From Purpureocillium takamizusanense (lineage: Eukaryota; Ascomycota; Sordariomycetes; Hypocreales; Ophiocordycipitaceae): a stretch of 64,000 nucleotides of DNA. Shown piece after piece: positions 35,909-46,337 of the stretch. Within the stretch, counting starts at the first letter, position 1. Each line of letters starts with the position of its first letter. The position numbers were made by a program, and so were the translations under genes. The stretch covers positions 496,001 to 560,000 of the forward strand of contig NC_063072.1 in assembly GCF_022605165.1 (NCBI RefSeq), read 5' to 3'. The notes beneath the pieces were generated by a model. The model was not told where the DNA came from and did no database searches. It saw only the letters and a list, made by a program, of their open reading frames with translations.

Positions 35909-35940
35909 GGTGGATGGCGGCCGACGTGGTGGCGCGTCGT

Positions 35941-35994
35941 GGTCGTGTGGTCGTGGTCGTGATCGTGATCGTGATCGTGATCGTGATCGTTGTC
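35941..35994. repeat. (GATCGT)n hexanucleotide repeat in the AP-1 mu leader region
   Basis: About four GTGATC/GATCGT units flanked by GTGGTC variants, 33-86 bp before the AP-1 mu ATG; on the transcript it reads as (ACGATC)n. Confidence 0.85.
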
Positions 35995-38800
35995 GTTGGG
36001 CGTTGCAGTCGCGGAGAAGGAGGAGGATGAGGGAGGGGGGCACGGCTCGCAGACGGGGTGAGGCAAGGAGGCGGGCGTCAATTGGCGCCGTGGCCGACAA
36101 CGGGAGAGGGAGAGAGGCGTGCACGAGCGCCAAGTGTGTCGTGTGGTGTTGATGGGCGTTGCGGACGGCAGGAGCTCCGGGGGAGGCGGGCGGGGGGGGG
36201 GACGCGCTCACAGACGGGTCATGGTGGGTTTGGCTTGAAGTGACGATGGTGGTTTTCTGGAAATTTGGCTTCAAGGAGCTCGTGCTGCGTCGTGGCGCCG
36301 GCGGGTTGTTGGAGGTGGTGGTTGTACTAAGGGAGTGCTGGCCACACCTTGCAGTCAGTGTGCTGGAGGTGCTGGAGGGCGCCAATGAGAGTGGAGGAGG
36401 TCACTGAGCTGTCTCCTGTCCGTTCGTCCATCCACCACCAGGTGGGGGGTCCTGCGCGGGTAAACGACGGGGCACAGGCACCTGCCCCTGACGCTGGTCG
36501 ACTCCATCCAGCACGCTCAGCGCCGTCCATAGCGTTAGGTTGTGATATAGCACGTGACCCAGCCCATCGTGTGGAGCTAGCTGAGGTCAACGTGAAAATA
36601 TATTCCACACGCGCGTGCAGTGCCTGCCTTTCCTCTCCTTCTTTTCCCTTCCCAACGCGCCCTCTAGACAGTGCAGCCCATCCTCCAGCCCGCGCCCAAC
36701 CGGCATTCTGTCGGATCTTGGGCTTGCGGCGCCGTGGTTGGCAAGCTGCGATTTCGCGGCGCGGAGAGGAAGGACATTTTCCATGGTTTCATTAAGAGCT
36801 GCCCGAGTACGATGAATAGTCACCCCTCTGTGGCTTGGGCGGCGTCAGAGGAGCCGGACATTTTTTTGACGATTTGCGATTGAGACCTAGGTGTGTGTGT
36901 GAATGGGGACGACTTTTTTTCCCCATTGCTTGCTTGCCTTGAGCAGCCTCTCGGACGAGTCTTACGACTTGGGAGCAGGCTGTGAAGATGGGCGATGTCG
37001 TAGCATCCATTGGCTATGTCTCTGGTGGTTTACGCCGTTGCCTCGGCTGGACAAGAGACGATAGGGGCATGGTGGATGGGTGCGTTGTCGCCAGACAGTT
37101 GCTATCTACCGCCCTCTTTCGTCCTGCTACGAATCCGCATCCTGACGCCTCAGCCGGAGAGGACGCCCAAGGCGAGGCGTCTGTGGCGATTTCGCGATGT
37201 CAGAACAAGCCACTGCCCGTTGGCGTTGGTAACGACCCCCTTTTGGTGCGCGGGGCGTCGTGTGACGACTTTGGACGCTTTGCCGGCGCCGGCGAGAGGA
37301 GGGGCTCAACAGATTCACGGGTGTCTCGGCCAGGTGACTTATTACTGGAGAGATGGACGATGGAACGGTGTGTACCTTGACGTCGTACAGAGGACGCTGT
37401 CGCCAGGTTGGGCAGGAGGCCAGGTCCAACCATCCATTCATGGATGGCTAACCAAGTTTACACTCTGGATGTGCTTCAGCCGGTTGGTCGGCTGGCATGC
37501 CATGTCCATTATGGGCGCTGCCTCTGCGAGTAGGGGTCTCCGGGGAAGCCCATGCGGAGTGTGACGACCAACCGGAAGTGGACCGTGAGGATGTGATGCT
37601 TTGCCCGCGAATCCGGACGGGGAGAACGTGCTTGAGGTGGTGGTTCGCCACCGCGACGGGCACTCGGGCATGTGAAGCTAGCTGGCGGGCGGGGCCGAAG
37701 CATCCGTCCCTAATATTGTGCCGGCGACGCCTCGCTCTGCGCGCGCCGCGATAAGGGTAGATAGATATACCCATACTTTGCCGGTGCCAGGGAGCGGCTT
37801 CCGAGGTGGTTTCCAGGAGGTGCAAGGTGGGTGCCAGTGCCCCTGTGCTCGAATGGCCTGCTGTCGAATGGCCTGCTGTATTGATGAGCCCTTCCACAGG
37901 GCGGCATGGAAGTCTGCTGGAAGCCGCCCCAGGTTACAGCGGCAGCGGCGGCGGTGGTGCTGAGCGGCCCAGTCCAGTGTGCTGCCTGTCGGGCTCCAGC
38001 TCCACTGGTGTGCCCCGTCCCAGTTGAGGCAGCCCGTCGCATGTGATTTCCATGTTCCCCGCCGCTGCCAGATGCAGGGATCAATGGTGGCGGCGGCAGT
38101 ACGTAGCAGCATCACCCACTGACACGTGCTTTTTTGCCTTTGCTTTGTCCTTCTTCCCCAGGCTATGACAGCGACGTCAACGCCAATGCCAACCCAAGCA
38201 GCCAGCACCGTCTCTGTGACGCTGTCTTTCGTTGTGTCCGCCCGCCCGCCCGCCCCCATGCTCGCCCGCCCCCATGCTCGCCCGAGCCGTGTTCATGGCG
38301 CCTAATGCTGCTGCCCGCGCTGCGATCGACAATGCTACCATCTCCGTCTGCTGGCATATGAATGCCCGTGAAGAGCGGACTCGGGGGAACTGTGTCTCGC
38401 AGGTTCATCAGCACCTCACTTCACATCAGATAGATGCCTTGCCTCGTCTCCTCCCCCTTGCTTCAGGCTGGGGTCGGTCAACTCGCTCCGGAGAAAACAA
38501 GCCCCTTGCTGTACAACGAACGGCTAGGCTGGCCATGCCGCATGTGGCAATGCCGTAAGTTACTCCAGTTGTCCGACGGACATCCCAGGCCAGCTGCTGG
38601 CGCTGTTACGTATTCTGGAGGGCCAGTTCGGCGCCAGAGGGCGAATCGCGGGGAACCTAAGAGCTCCGCGCCGACTGCCAGTCGAGTCAAGTGCCTGCAA
38701 CAGCAGCATCAGCCGCCGCCGCAGCAGGGACACGCTCATCAACCGGAGTGGGTTGGGTCTGAGCCCGCAACTGAGGGCCCTTCTGGGAAGAGGGGGCTGC

Positions 38801-38850
38801 CTGAATGGATGGATAGTTGGATGGATGGGTGGATGGATGGATGGAAGGAG
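38801..38850. repeat. Degenerate (GGAT)n microsatellite
   Basis: Interrupted GGAT units (ggatggatag, ttggatggatgggtggatgg). It produces a Trp/Met-rich artefact frame. Confidence 0.8.
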
Positions 38851-40120
38851 GAGGAGGCTTGGGGGCGCCCCAACAAACTCGGCGACGAGGTACGAAGCGC
38901 CTTGTACTGCAGGTACCTCGTGTTTGTCCCAACGTCAGCGTCAAGCGTCATCACGTCGTCGGCGCCGCCGCCACAGCAGCACTGATGAAGTGAAGGTACT
39001 GCACTGAACTACTCTGCACTGCACTGTAGAGGCGTATATAGGTTGCTGCACGCACGCAACTGGCAGATTGACAGCTCTTTGGATCGTTTGATCCCCCGTG
39101 TCTCCGGCGCAGCGTGGCCGGCCGCCTCCCTGTCCGTGTCCATCACAAGCCAAAAAAGAAAGATGGGAAGCTGAAGCGTCAGCGGAGGACATCTTAGGTA
39201 CCTAATTGGTGGGTACATCCCCTGGAATGGATCCCTCCCCTGAATGGGGTGCCAGCAGGGCACTTACAGGGCAGGAGACCCGCTGAAAAGGACACACCCA
39301 ACCCAACAGCACAAGTCCGTGGCGCCTGAACGGCAGAAGCAATACCGCATCGGATTGGTGGAGCGACGCGCAATCACATGCTCGCCGCGCCGCGCCCGCT
39401 GTTCGGGGGCCATCGTGAAACCGTCTCAGCACCGCACAGCGCTCCAGCAGCGGCGGGCAGTAACTTACAGTAGCACGGTACTAGCAGCAAGTTAGAATCC
39501 TTTCCTTTCCTCCCGCTCTTTTGCCCGCCCGCTGTGCTCCCGTCCGCACGCACGCACGAGCCTTCCATGAACGCTGCCGCTACCGTCGCCGACGCCCGAG
39601 TCCCCCGCTCGCACTCGCATCGCATCTGACAGCGGCTTCGACGCCATCAGGGATAGTACCATAAGTTCCAGGTTGCGTCCAGGGACCTGGGCCCCCGAGC
39701 CGCCACCGGCAGCCGTTGTGCGGACCGTCTGCCAGCGCCTCCACTGCACCGCGCCCACTATCAAGTACCAGCCCGTGTACCACCAACCAAACCAAACCAA
39801 ACCAAACCACCCGCCGCCTCAACCACCACCACTCCTACCACGGCCGGCCGCTCTCGCGCCTCTTCCCCCTTCTCCTCCATTGCCAAAAGGCATCTACCCG
39901 TGCCACTGCGTCTGCCTCTACATCTACGGCCTACGACCAGCCAAACGACGCCCTCGCAGAGCCATAGCCGTCGTCGTCGCCGCCGCCGCCGCCTCCCTCC
40001 ACCCCGTCCGACGGCGTCACTGGGACCTGCGTCGACTTCGCCCCCGACGACGAATCCTCCCGACTACAAATACAACCTCCCCGGTCCTGGCCGCCTGCTC
40101 GCCTCGATAACGCTGCCTCG

Positions 40121-41834
40121 ATGCAGTTCTCGCCTCCCCCGGACATCGACTCCCTCCCCACACGCCTGCCTCCCCTGACGAGCCATGATCGCGACAAGAT
40201 GCTCCCCTCCCTCAGCAGCGTGACGGGCGACGTGAGGCTCGATCGGCCGCCGCCCTCGGGCCCGCCCTCGCACTGGCCCTCACTAAACGGATCCATGGCC
40301 TACCGCCAGCCCCCTCCGCCGTCGCAGCAGCAGCAGCAGCAGCAGCAGCCCGACAGTCCGGCGAACATGGACGTCGACGGCAGCAGCGTCACCAGCACCG
40401 CCACGCCCCCAGCCGGCGCCGACGGCCCCAACGCCCTTAGTATCGACGACCCCGACGTGCGCCTCGCCGCCGAGGCCCTGGGCGACCTTCGAGCTGGTGA
40501 GAATCGCCCTGCCTAGCTAAGCTCCCGACGGAGACGTACAATGCTGACGCTGCGCAGATTTTGTCTCCTCCCCTCCGGACAGCGGCTCGCTGCCGCCCAT
40601 GAGCCCCCAGACCATGGCCGCGCAAGCCCCGACCTCATCGCGAAACTCGCGGTCGCCGCAGCAGTCGGAGCCGCTCCTGTCGCTCCTCACGACCTCTCAC
40701 CCGCTCATCAGCAGCACCATTGGCGGTGCCAGCTCCGCCTACGGGGGGGCCAAGAACTTTTCGCCTCGTTTCAAGTCGGGCGCCGAGTACGTCGAGGGCT
40801 ACCTGACACCCATCGCCAATACGGTCAACTCGGTCGGCCGCGCCACGGGCGTCGAGGGCGGCGTCCGGTGGTTCCTGGGCGCCGGGCGTCGACACGCCGC
40901 CCCCACCGACGAAGACGGCGGCTCCAAGAAGAGGCGCAAGATGGGCGGCTCCGGCGAGACGAGCCAGGGCGTCATGGAGCAGGCGAGGGACCTCAAGAAG
41001 CTGTCGGAACTCACCGACTCGCCGTCGTCGGACCTAAGGAGCCCGCGGCGCCTCTCGTCGGCCAGCACCGTGGACACGCTCCCGGCCTACGACGACATGC
41101 GTTCACCCGCCTACACGGAGACGGACAACCCGCAGAGCCCGCCGCGGTCCAACCCTTCCAACGCCCCGTGGCAGTCCCGCCTCATCATGTCCACGTCGGG
41201 CCTCAGCGTCGCCATGAGCGCTGAGAGCCTGCGCAGCCTCAAGTACTGCCTAAAGTGGTTGCGCTGGAGCAACGACCACATGGGCCGCGTCATCGGCAAC
41301 CTCAAGTCAGCCTTGGAGGAGTACGAAAAGGTCAATGATGAGGTGGCCGAGGGCCAGGGCCAAGACGGAAACGACGAGCCGCTCGCCGCGGGCCAGAAGA
41401 CGCCGCAGGAGTCGCGCGTGGAGCTGGCCAACAAGATCAACACGCTCAAGGGCGACGTCCTCAAGACGCTGCAGGACTCCATCAACACCGTGTCCAAGTA
41501 CGCCGGCGGCGCCCTTCCGGAGAACGCGCGGACACTGGTGCGCCGACACCTCACCAGCTTACCGCAGCGGTTCCGCGTGGCGACCATGACGAGCAGCCCG
41601 GAGGGTGGCGCCAAGGACAGCGATTCGGCGATTCGCGAAGGCGCGCAAAAGGTGCTGGTGCTGGCCAAGGAGGGTCTCGACATGGTGACGCAAATCACGG
41701 GCGTCGTCGACGGGACCATTGTGAGCGCCGAGGAGTGGTGCGAGCGCATGGGCAAGAAGCGGCGCCCGTCGACCGACGAGGACAGGCCGCTACCTCCGAC
41801 GCACGAGACGAATGGCGATGTCAAGATGGGGTGA
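40121..41834 (+). CDS. opi1: Opi1-family transcriptional repressor of phospholipid biosynthesis
   Basis: Membrane-lipid-sensing repressor; in yeast Opi1 is held at the ER by phosphatidic acid and represses inositol/choline-responsive genes when released. Exons are 40121-40496 and 40558-41834. The 61-nt intron (GTGAGA, branch GCTGAC, TGCGCAG) gives 550 aa. The N-terminus is disordered with a polyglutamine run (CAG repeat about 40325-40350), then DPDVRLAAEALGDLRA, spliced to DFVSSPPD. The Opi1 core is visible as SGAEYVEGYLTPIANTVNSV, a KKRRK basic cluster, and WQSRLIMSTSGLSVAMSAES followed by LRSLKYCLKWLRWSN. A helical C-terminal region follows (INTLKGDVLKTLQDSINTVS). The start MQFSPPPDIDSLPTRLPP is the only ATG consistent with the splice. 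Confidence 0.93.
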
Positions 41835-42942
41835 GCCGAGCGGAGCTCATCGGGCAAGACCAAAAAGAAGAAGCGACAATGTGACGCGAGGTGTTGACAT
41901 CAACAAGAGGCGGAGTAGCAAAATGGGCTAGGGCAGCAACGCGGATACCCACTGTCGACCAGCGTCTACTGTGCAGCAGGGCGCTTCATTCCCTCATTCC
42001 CACGGTTTCCTTTCTCTTCACTTATTTTTCTTTGACGCGACCTTGTCTTGGCCCCTTGCCAACAAGCGAGCGAGCGAGCCCGCAATCGCAATCGTAGGGA
42101 CACGGGGGCTGCAACATACGGGAACTGGACGGGACACGGGACATGACGGAAAGATACCTCACTTGTGTTTTATTATGCAGACCCTTGGGGGGCTCGCGAT
42201 CCAGGCGGTCGGCCGACAGCGGTGCCTGGCGGGCGACGATTGGACGACGTCCGTTCAGGCATAGAGAGACGTTTGGATGAGTGAGCACGTTGATGGCGCT
42301 CGGCTCGGCTCGGCTGCCCTACATCGCGAGTCCACGACGGGTCTGGTCTGTATCGGGAGGCGTTTCGGGGCGTAACATGGGCGGGAATGCTTTTCTGGGG
42401 GAAGGGTGTGCGCATGGTAGCCAGTCCGTTGGGACGAGGGCAAAGGTGTGACGGACGGGGTTTTGCATCATCGAATTGAACTTGTTTCATCCGAGGGTCA
42501 GGCGTGGCATGCGTGAGTGAGTGAGCGGTGAGTAGCGAGTGAGCGTTTGCATGTCGTCGTCATATATGGGTAGGCAGGGGAAGGGAGGAGAAGGGGCGAG
42601 GGGGGGCAAACGGGATGAAAGAAGCGTGTTTACAGCAAGCCGCAACGCTGAACAATGCCGCTCCAACTCTCGGAGACTGGGCGTTGTTGGCCTGGGAGTT
42701 GACCTGCCTGTCTGGAAGGAGGTTGGAGGGGTGTTCTGGTGTTTGTGTGTGTGGCATCGTAGTCTTCAGGAACGACAACTCACGACAACCACATTCACAA
42801 CCGCAACTACACAACCACAAGCAGAAAACCACAAATTCACAACTACAACAACTACAACACAACCCACCACGACCATCATAACCAACGCCCACCACGAGCC
42901 ACAACTACACACAACCGCCGCCGCCGCCACTGTCGCCATCTG
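41835..42942. other. Spacer between Opi1 and the charged orphan
   Basis: 1.1 kb. The last 170 bp before 42943 is strongly A/C-rich (ACAACTACAACA-type), typical of an unstructured fungal 5' leader. No other feature recognised. Confidence 0.5.
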
Positions 42943-44919
42943 ATGATGCCCGCAAAGGAAGAACCCCCTCAGTTCGCGCCCCCCCGCAATCCCATCGACA
43001 GGGACATCGCGGCGCGCCTCCGGGCCCTCTGGCGCCGCTCCCACCGCCGCTGGCACCCCGCGGTGCGGGCCGAGTTCAAGGCCCTGACGCCCATTGCGCG
43101 CGTCACCCGCGGCACCTACCGGCCGTCGAGCCACCTCATTGTGCGCAAGTACGCGTCCCCTCGGGGTCCCTACGCCTCCTCCTCCTCCTCCTCCTCCTCC
43201 ACCCCCTCGGCTACCGCCACTACCACCACGAGGAGCAGCAGCAGCAGCACCGCCACCACCTCCTCAGCCGTCGTCGACCGCCCGCCGCTGCCCTCGTACG
43301 CCGTCTTCCTCGTCCTGGTGACCATGTTCGGCCTGCGGCCGCTCATGGCCTACGAGTGGTGGGACGCATTCCACAGGAAACACCCCTATGCTGCGACGTT
43401 TAGGGGGCCGGGCGCGGTGCCGGCGAATGCGGCGCAGGTGCTTCTGCTGGCGGAGAAGGAGGAGCAGGAGTCGGCGGCAACGACCATAGCGACGACGACG
43501 AGGAGGGACCGGGCGGGAGGGAGGGGGAGGGTAGCTGTGGCTGCTACGTCCACTACCGCCGTTGCTGAGGGCGGTAATGAGAATGCGTACGAGGCGGGGC
43601 GGTATGAGTTTCGTGGCAGTGCGCGGAGGATGCGCAAGGTCGAGTACCGCAAGAGGAGCGGCAGGGAGACTCGCAAGGAGCAAAGGGACGTGGAGAGGAA
43701 AGAACAGGAGAAGAGGGATGAGGAGCGGAGAGAGCAGAAGCAGAGAGAGGAGGAGGAGCAGAGGGCCGAGCGGCGGAGAACCAGAGACAAGAAGCACAAC
43801 AAGGAAAGGAAGGACGAGAAGAAGCCCAAGGAGAAGAAGGAGACGGAGCCAAAGACCGACAAGAAGAAGAAGAAGAAGCAGAGAACGAAGGACACCAAGA
43901 ACAAGGACGAGCCGGCAGGTGGTAGCGACAAGGACAACATGAACGAGGTCGTATACATCTCGTCGACGGAGTCCAGCCCCGTGAAGCGGATCCCATCGAC
44001 ACACAAGACGACACTTGTCCCGCCGCCCGCGCCGTCGACTCAAGCCCAGCCAAGCAACCCGAAGCGAGACAACAGGAACAGGGATCCCGACGCCATGGAC
44101 CTGGATACTGGAAGGGGGAATGGCGGTGAGACGACATCGTCAGCCCCTCGACCGCACGCAGAGGCTATCCCTCCCCCAGTCCGAGCGACGACTACATCGA
44201 CTACTACGGCGGAGAGTCAGGGGCAGCGACACGGCATGGCACGCGGGGCGGCTGGCTCTCCGACGCGGGCCGCCGCGCCCCGGGGACCTCGCATGCAGTC
44301 GTCCTCGCGTGGACACGACGACATGGAGCATCCGCGAGATGCATGGCAAGCGCGCCATCATCACTCCACCACGTCCGGACGGACCGCCCCCTCGTCGCGG
44401 CAGACGTATCCAGATGCGTACGCGCCCAGCATCGGCATCAACAAACCGCAGGACACGCCCTTCTCTCGCCGGGCCCCTCCCACACCATCGCCGACGACCG
44501 CCGCGTACCCACCCCAAGGCGCCGCGACTCACGCTCCCCGGGGAAGACCTGCCACGGCATCTACACCCAACGCGGCCGCGCCGCCTGCTCCGGCCGGAGA
44601 AACGGTCTGGGACAGCCTCTTCTCCCGACTACAGTCCGGCGGAGGCGCGACGACTCCAACACCGGCGGCCCCTTCCGTTCCGCCGGCGCAGGCGCAAGGG
44701 CCAGCCCCCGTGCCGCTGCCAGACAACGGGTACGGACACCCCCCTGCCCGGGACCTGCGCGGCCAGATCGCAGAGCTGAGAAGGACGAACAAGACCCTGT
44801 GGGGCCGCATCGGCAGGCTGGAGGACAAGGTGCGGAGGCAGGCGCTGGAGATGGAGGTGCTGACGGGGAGGGTGCAGATGCTGGCCGAGGTGGTGATGGC
44901 CCGGCAGGCGCGCGGCTGA
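42943..44919 (+). CDS. Large low-complexity charged protein with C-terminal coiled coil, unknown function
   Basis: Single-exon, 658 aa. No known family recognised. Residues 1-75 are basic and Trp/Arg-rich (RALWRRSHRRWHPAVRAEF). Residues 79-112 are a Ser/Thr/Ala run from TCC and ACC repeats. Residues about 117-138 are hydrophobic (LPSYAVFLVLVTMFGLRPLM), a possible single membrane segment or a buried helix. Roughly 240-330 is a very charged Glu/Lys/Arg tract (RKEQEKRDEERREQKQ..., KKKKKKQ). The middle is Pro/Thr/Ser-rich. The last about 50 residues form a heptad-like coiled coil (IAELRRTNKTLWGRIGRLED). Support for coding is the 1977-nt uninterrupted frame, consistent amphipathic ends and a CA-rich leader. 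A second ATG follows immediately at 42946. Confidence 0.65.
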   Translation: MMPAKEEPPQFAPPRNPIDRDIAARLRALWRRSHRRWHPAVRAEFKALTPIARVTRGTYRPSSHLIVRKYASPRGPYASSSSSSSSTPSATATTTTRSSSSSTATTSSAVVDRPPLPSYAVFLVLVTMFGLRPLMAYEWWDAFHRKHPYAATFRGPGAVPANAAQVLLLAEKEEQESAATTIATTTRRDRAGGRGRVAVAATSTTAVAEGGNENAYEAGRYEFRGSARRMRKVEYRKRSGRETRKEQRDVERKEQEKRDEERREQKQREEEEQRAERRRTRDKKHNKERKDEKKPKEKKETEPKTDKKKKKKQRTKDTKNKDEPAGGSDKDNMNEVVYISSTESSPVKRIPSTHKTTLVPPPAPSTQAQPSNPKRDNRNRDPDAMDLDTGRGNGGETTSSAPRPHAEAIPPPVRATTTSTTTAESQGQRHGMARGAAGSPTRAAAPRGPRMQSSSRGHDDMEHPRDAWQARHHHSTTSGRTAPSSRQTYPDAYAPSIGINKPQDTPFSRRAPPTPSPTTAAYPPQGAATHAPRGRPATASTPNAAAPPAPAGETVWDSLFSRLQSGGGATTPTPAAPSVPPAQAQGPAPVPLPDNGYGHPPARDLRGQIAELRRTNKTLWGRIGRLEDKVRRQALEMEVLTGRVQMLAEVVMARQARG

Positions 44920-46337
44920 AGGCAAGGGGGCGGCATACTAAGTTACCACGTTGTGTGCATGTATGTACCGGCCATGGGACGCCAGGTATGTGCGCTACTA
45001 TGTATGTATGTACAAGTGAAGGGGCAGGTGTTTGAAAGCGAAGCGAAGAGGTGGCGAATGCGTATCAGAGCGACCGCAACGAACGCATCTCAGCCTGGTG
45101 TAGGGTATGGTGTGGCGTCTTGGGGGATCGGCGATGTCTGCTGCCGGGTCTTGCTCGACTGACCGATTACGGCGGACTTTGTAGTAGGCTCCTCTGGTAA
45201 ATCCAGGGCCAGTCGAACATGGAACAAGTTCACAGTAAATGAGTTGGTTGCTCGAACGTGTTCGATTCATCATGTCAAAGCGCCGCGGCCAAGAGCATCT
45301 AACTTGAGGCGTCGACGCCCCCGATGCCGTTGGGGACTCACCTACACGCGGCGCAAGCCACACCCAGCCGGGTCGGCTGTGGCACCAAGATATTTGCTTG
45401 TGGACTCGTCATGCTCTGTCTGGCATGTTGGACGTTTAAACCGGGCTTGCTTCAAGCGCCCCCCCCAAGAATGCTGCGTCAGTCAAAGTCTCAGTCGGCA
45501 TGACGTCTGGCTGAGACATAGCGATGGACGGGTGGGCTCGTGGGTTTTCGCAAACAAACAACACGCCACGAGATCTGGACGGAGCTGCGCGCGCCACCCG
45601 AAAAGGGGGCGGCTAGCTAGTTAGGCTGCAAGCGGCTGTGGCGGCGGCGCTGGTGCTCCAATCAGGGGAGCTGCCGCAACGTATGTATGTTCGTAGGTAC
45701 TAACTAACGTTGTCGTGTGGTGCTCAGCTTTATTTGTTGTGTGAGTGTGAGAGGGCTCACCTCTATACGACATGGTGCGTTGATGACGATCAGATCAGCA
45801 AGGAGTGAGTGGACGGACGTCCATGTCAGGCGCGTTCGCCAAGCAGCGTTATCACATCGCGGAATACTTTGCGCGTGGGGGGGGGGTTTATTTATTCTCT
45901 CTGCGATCTACGCACATCTACAATTCTCCAAGCTTCTCTTGTTGACATGAATCGTTTGAACATCATTTCGTGCCAGCTGCCGAGGACCCTCCATGTCCCA
46001 CCCTTGGCGAGCCCACGGGGCGGTGGGCTCGCCGCCGCCGCAAGCAGCATCAAGTGCGTCTACGCGTAGTGCAACGGCGGCTGTTGGTCGTCCGTCTGCC
46101 CGCCTGCCAGAGAGGGCAGAGCGTATTTCCAAGAGCGGCAAGTGGTGTTTGGACCATGATTTCCCCTTTAGTAGTATACCAAGTTGCTATATCCCGTTAC
46201 AGAACGCGTCGTACGCACACACACGACACGGCTGGTGAGGTGACGTTTTGTGGTTTTGTTCGCCCCGGCTATACGTCCAACGGAGTCACGACCTGGCAAA
46301 TCACCCATAGTGCCATGCCGCCGCCTGCCCGTCCACC
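44920..46337. other. Spacer, 1.4 kb
   Basis: Between two genes in the same orientation; holds TATG/TGTA-rich stretches just after 44919 and a GTAGGTACTAACTAACG motif at about 45694-45710. No gene or RNA recognised. Confidence 0.45.

Larger units (their letters stand above)
35909..40120. promoter_or_regulatory. 4.2 kb divergent spacer between AP-1 mu and Opi1
   Basis: It contains the leaders of two divergent genes. The AP-1 mu side has the (GATCGT)n tract. The Opi1 side is C- and CA-rich with a (CCAAA)n tract at about 39781-39811. A GTACTAGCAGC element at 39478-39488 is the reverse complement of an 11-mer also found at 10098 and 13861. No gene or structured RNA recognised. Confidence 0.45.
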
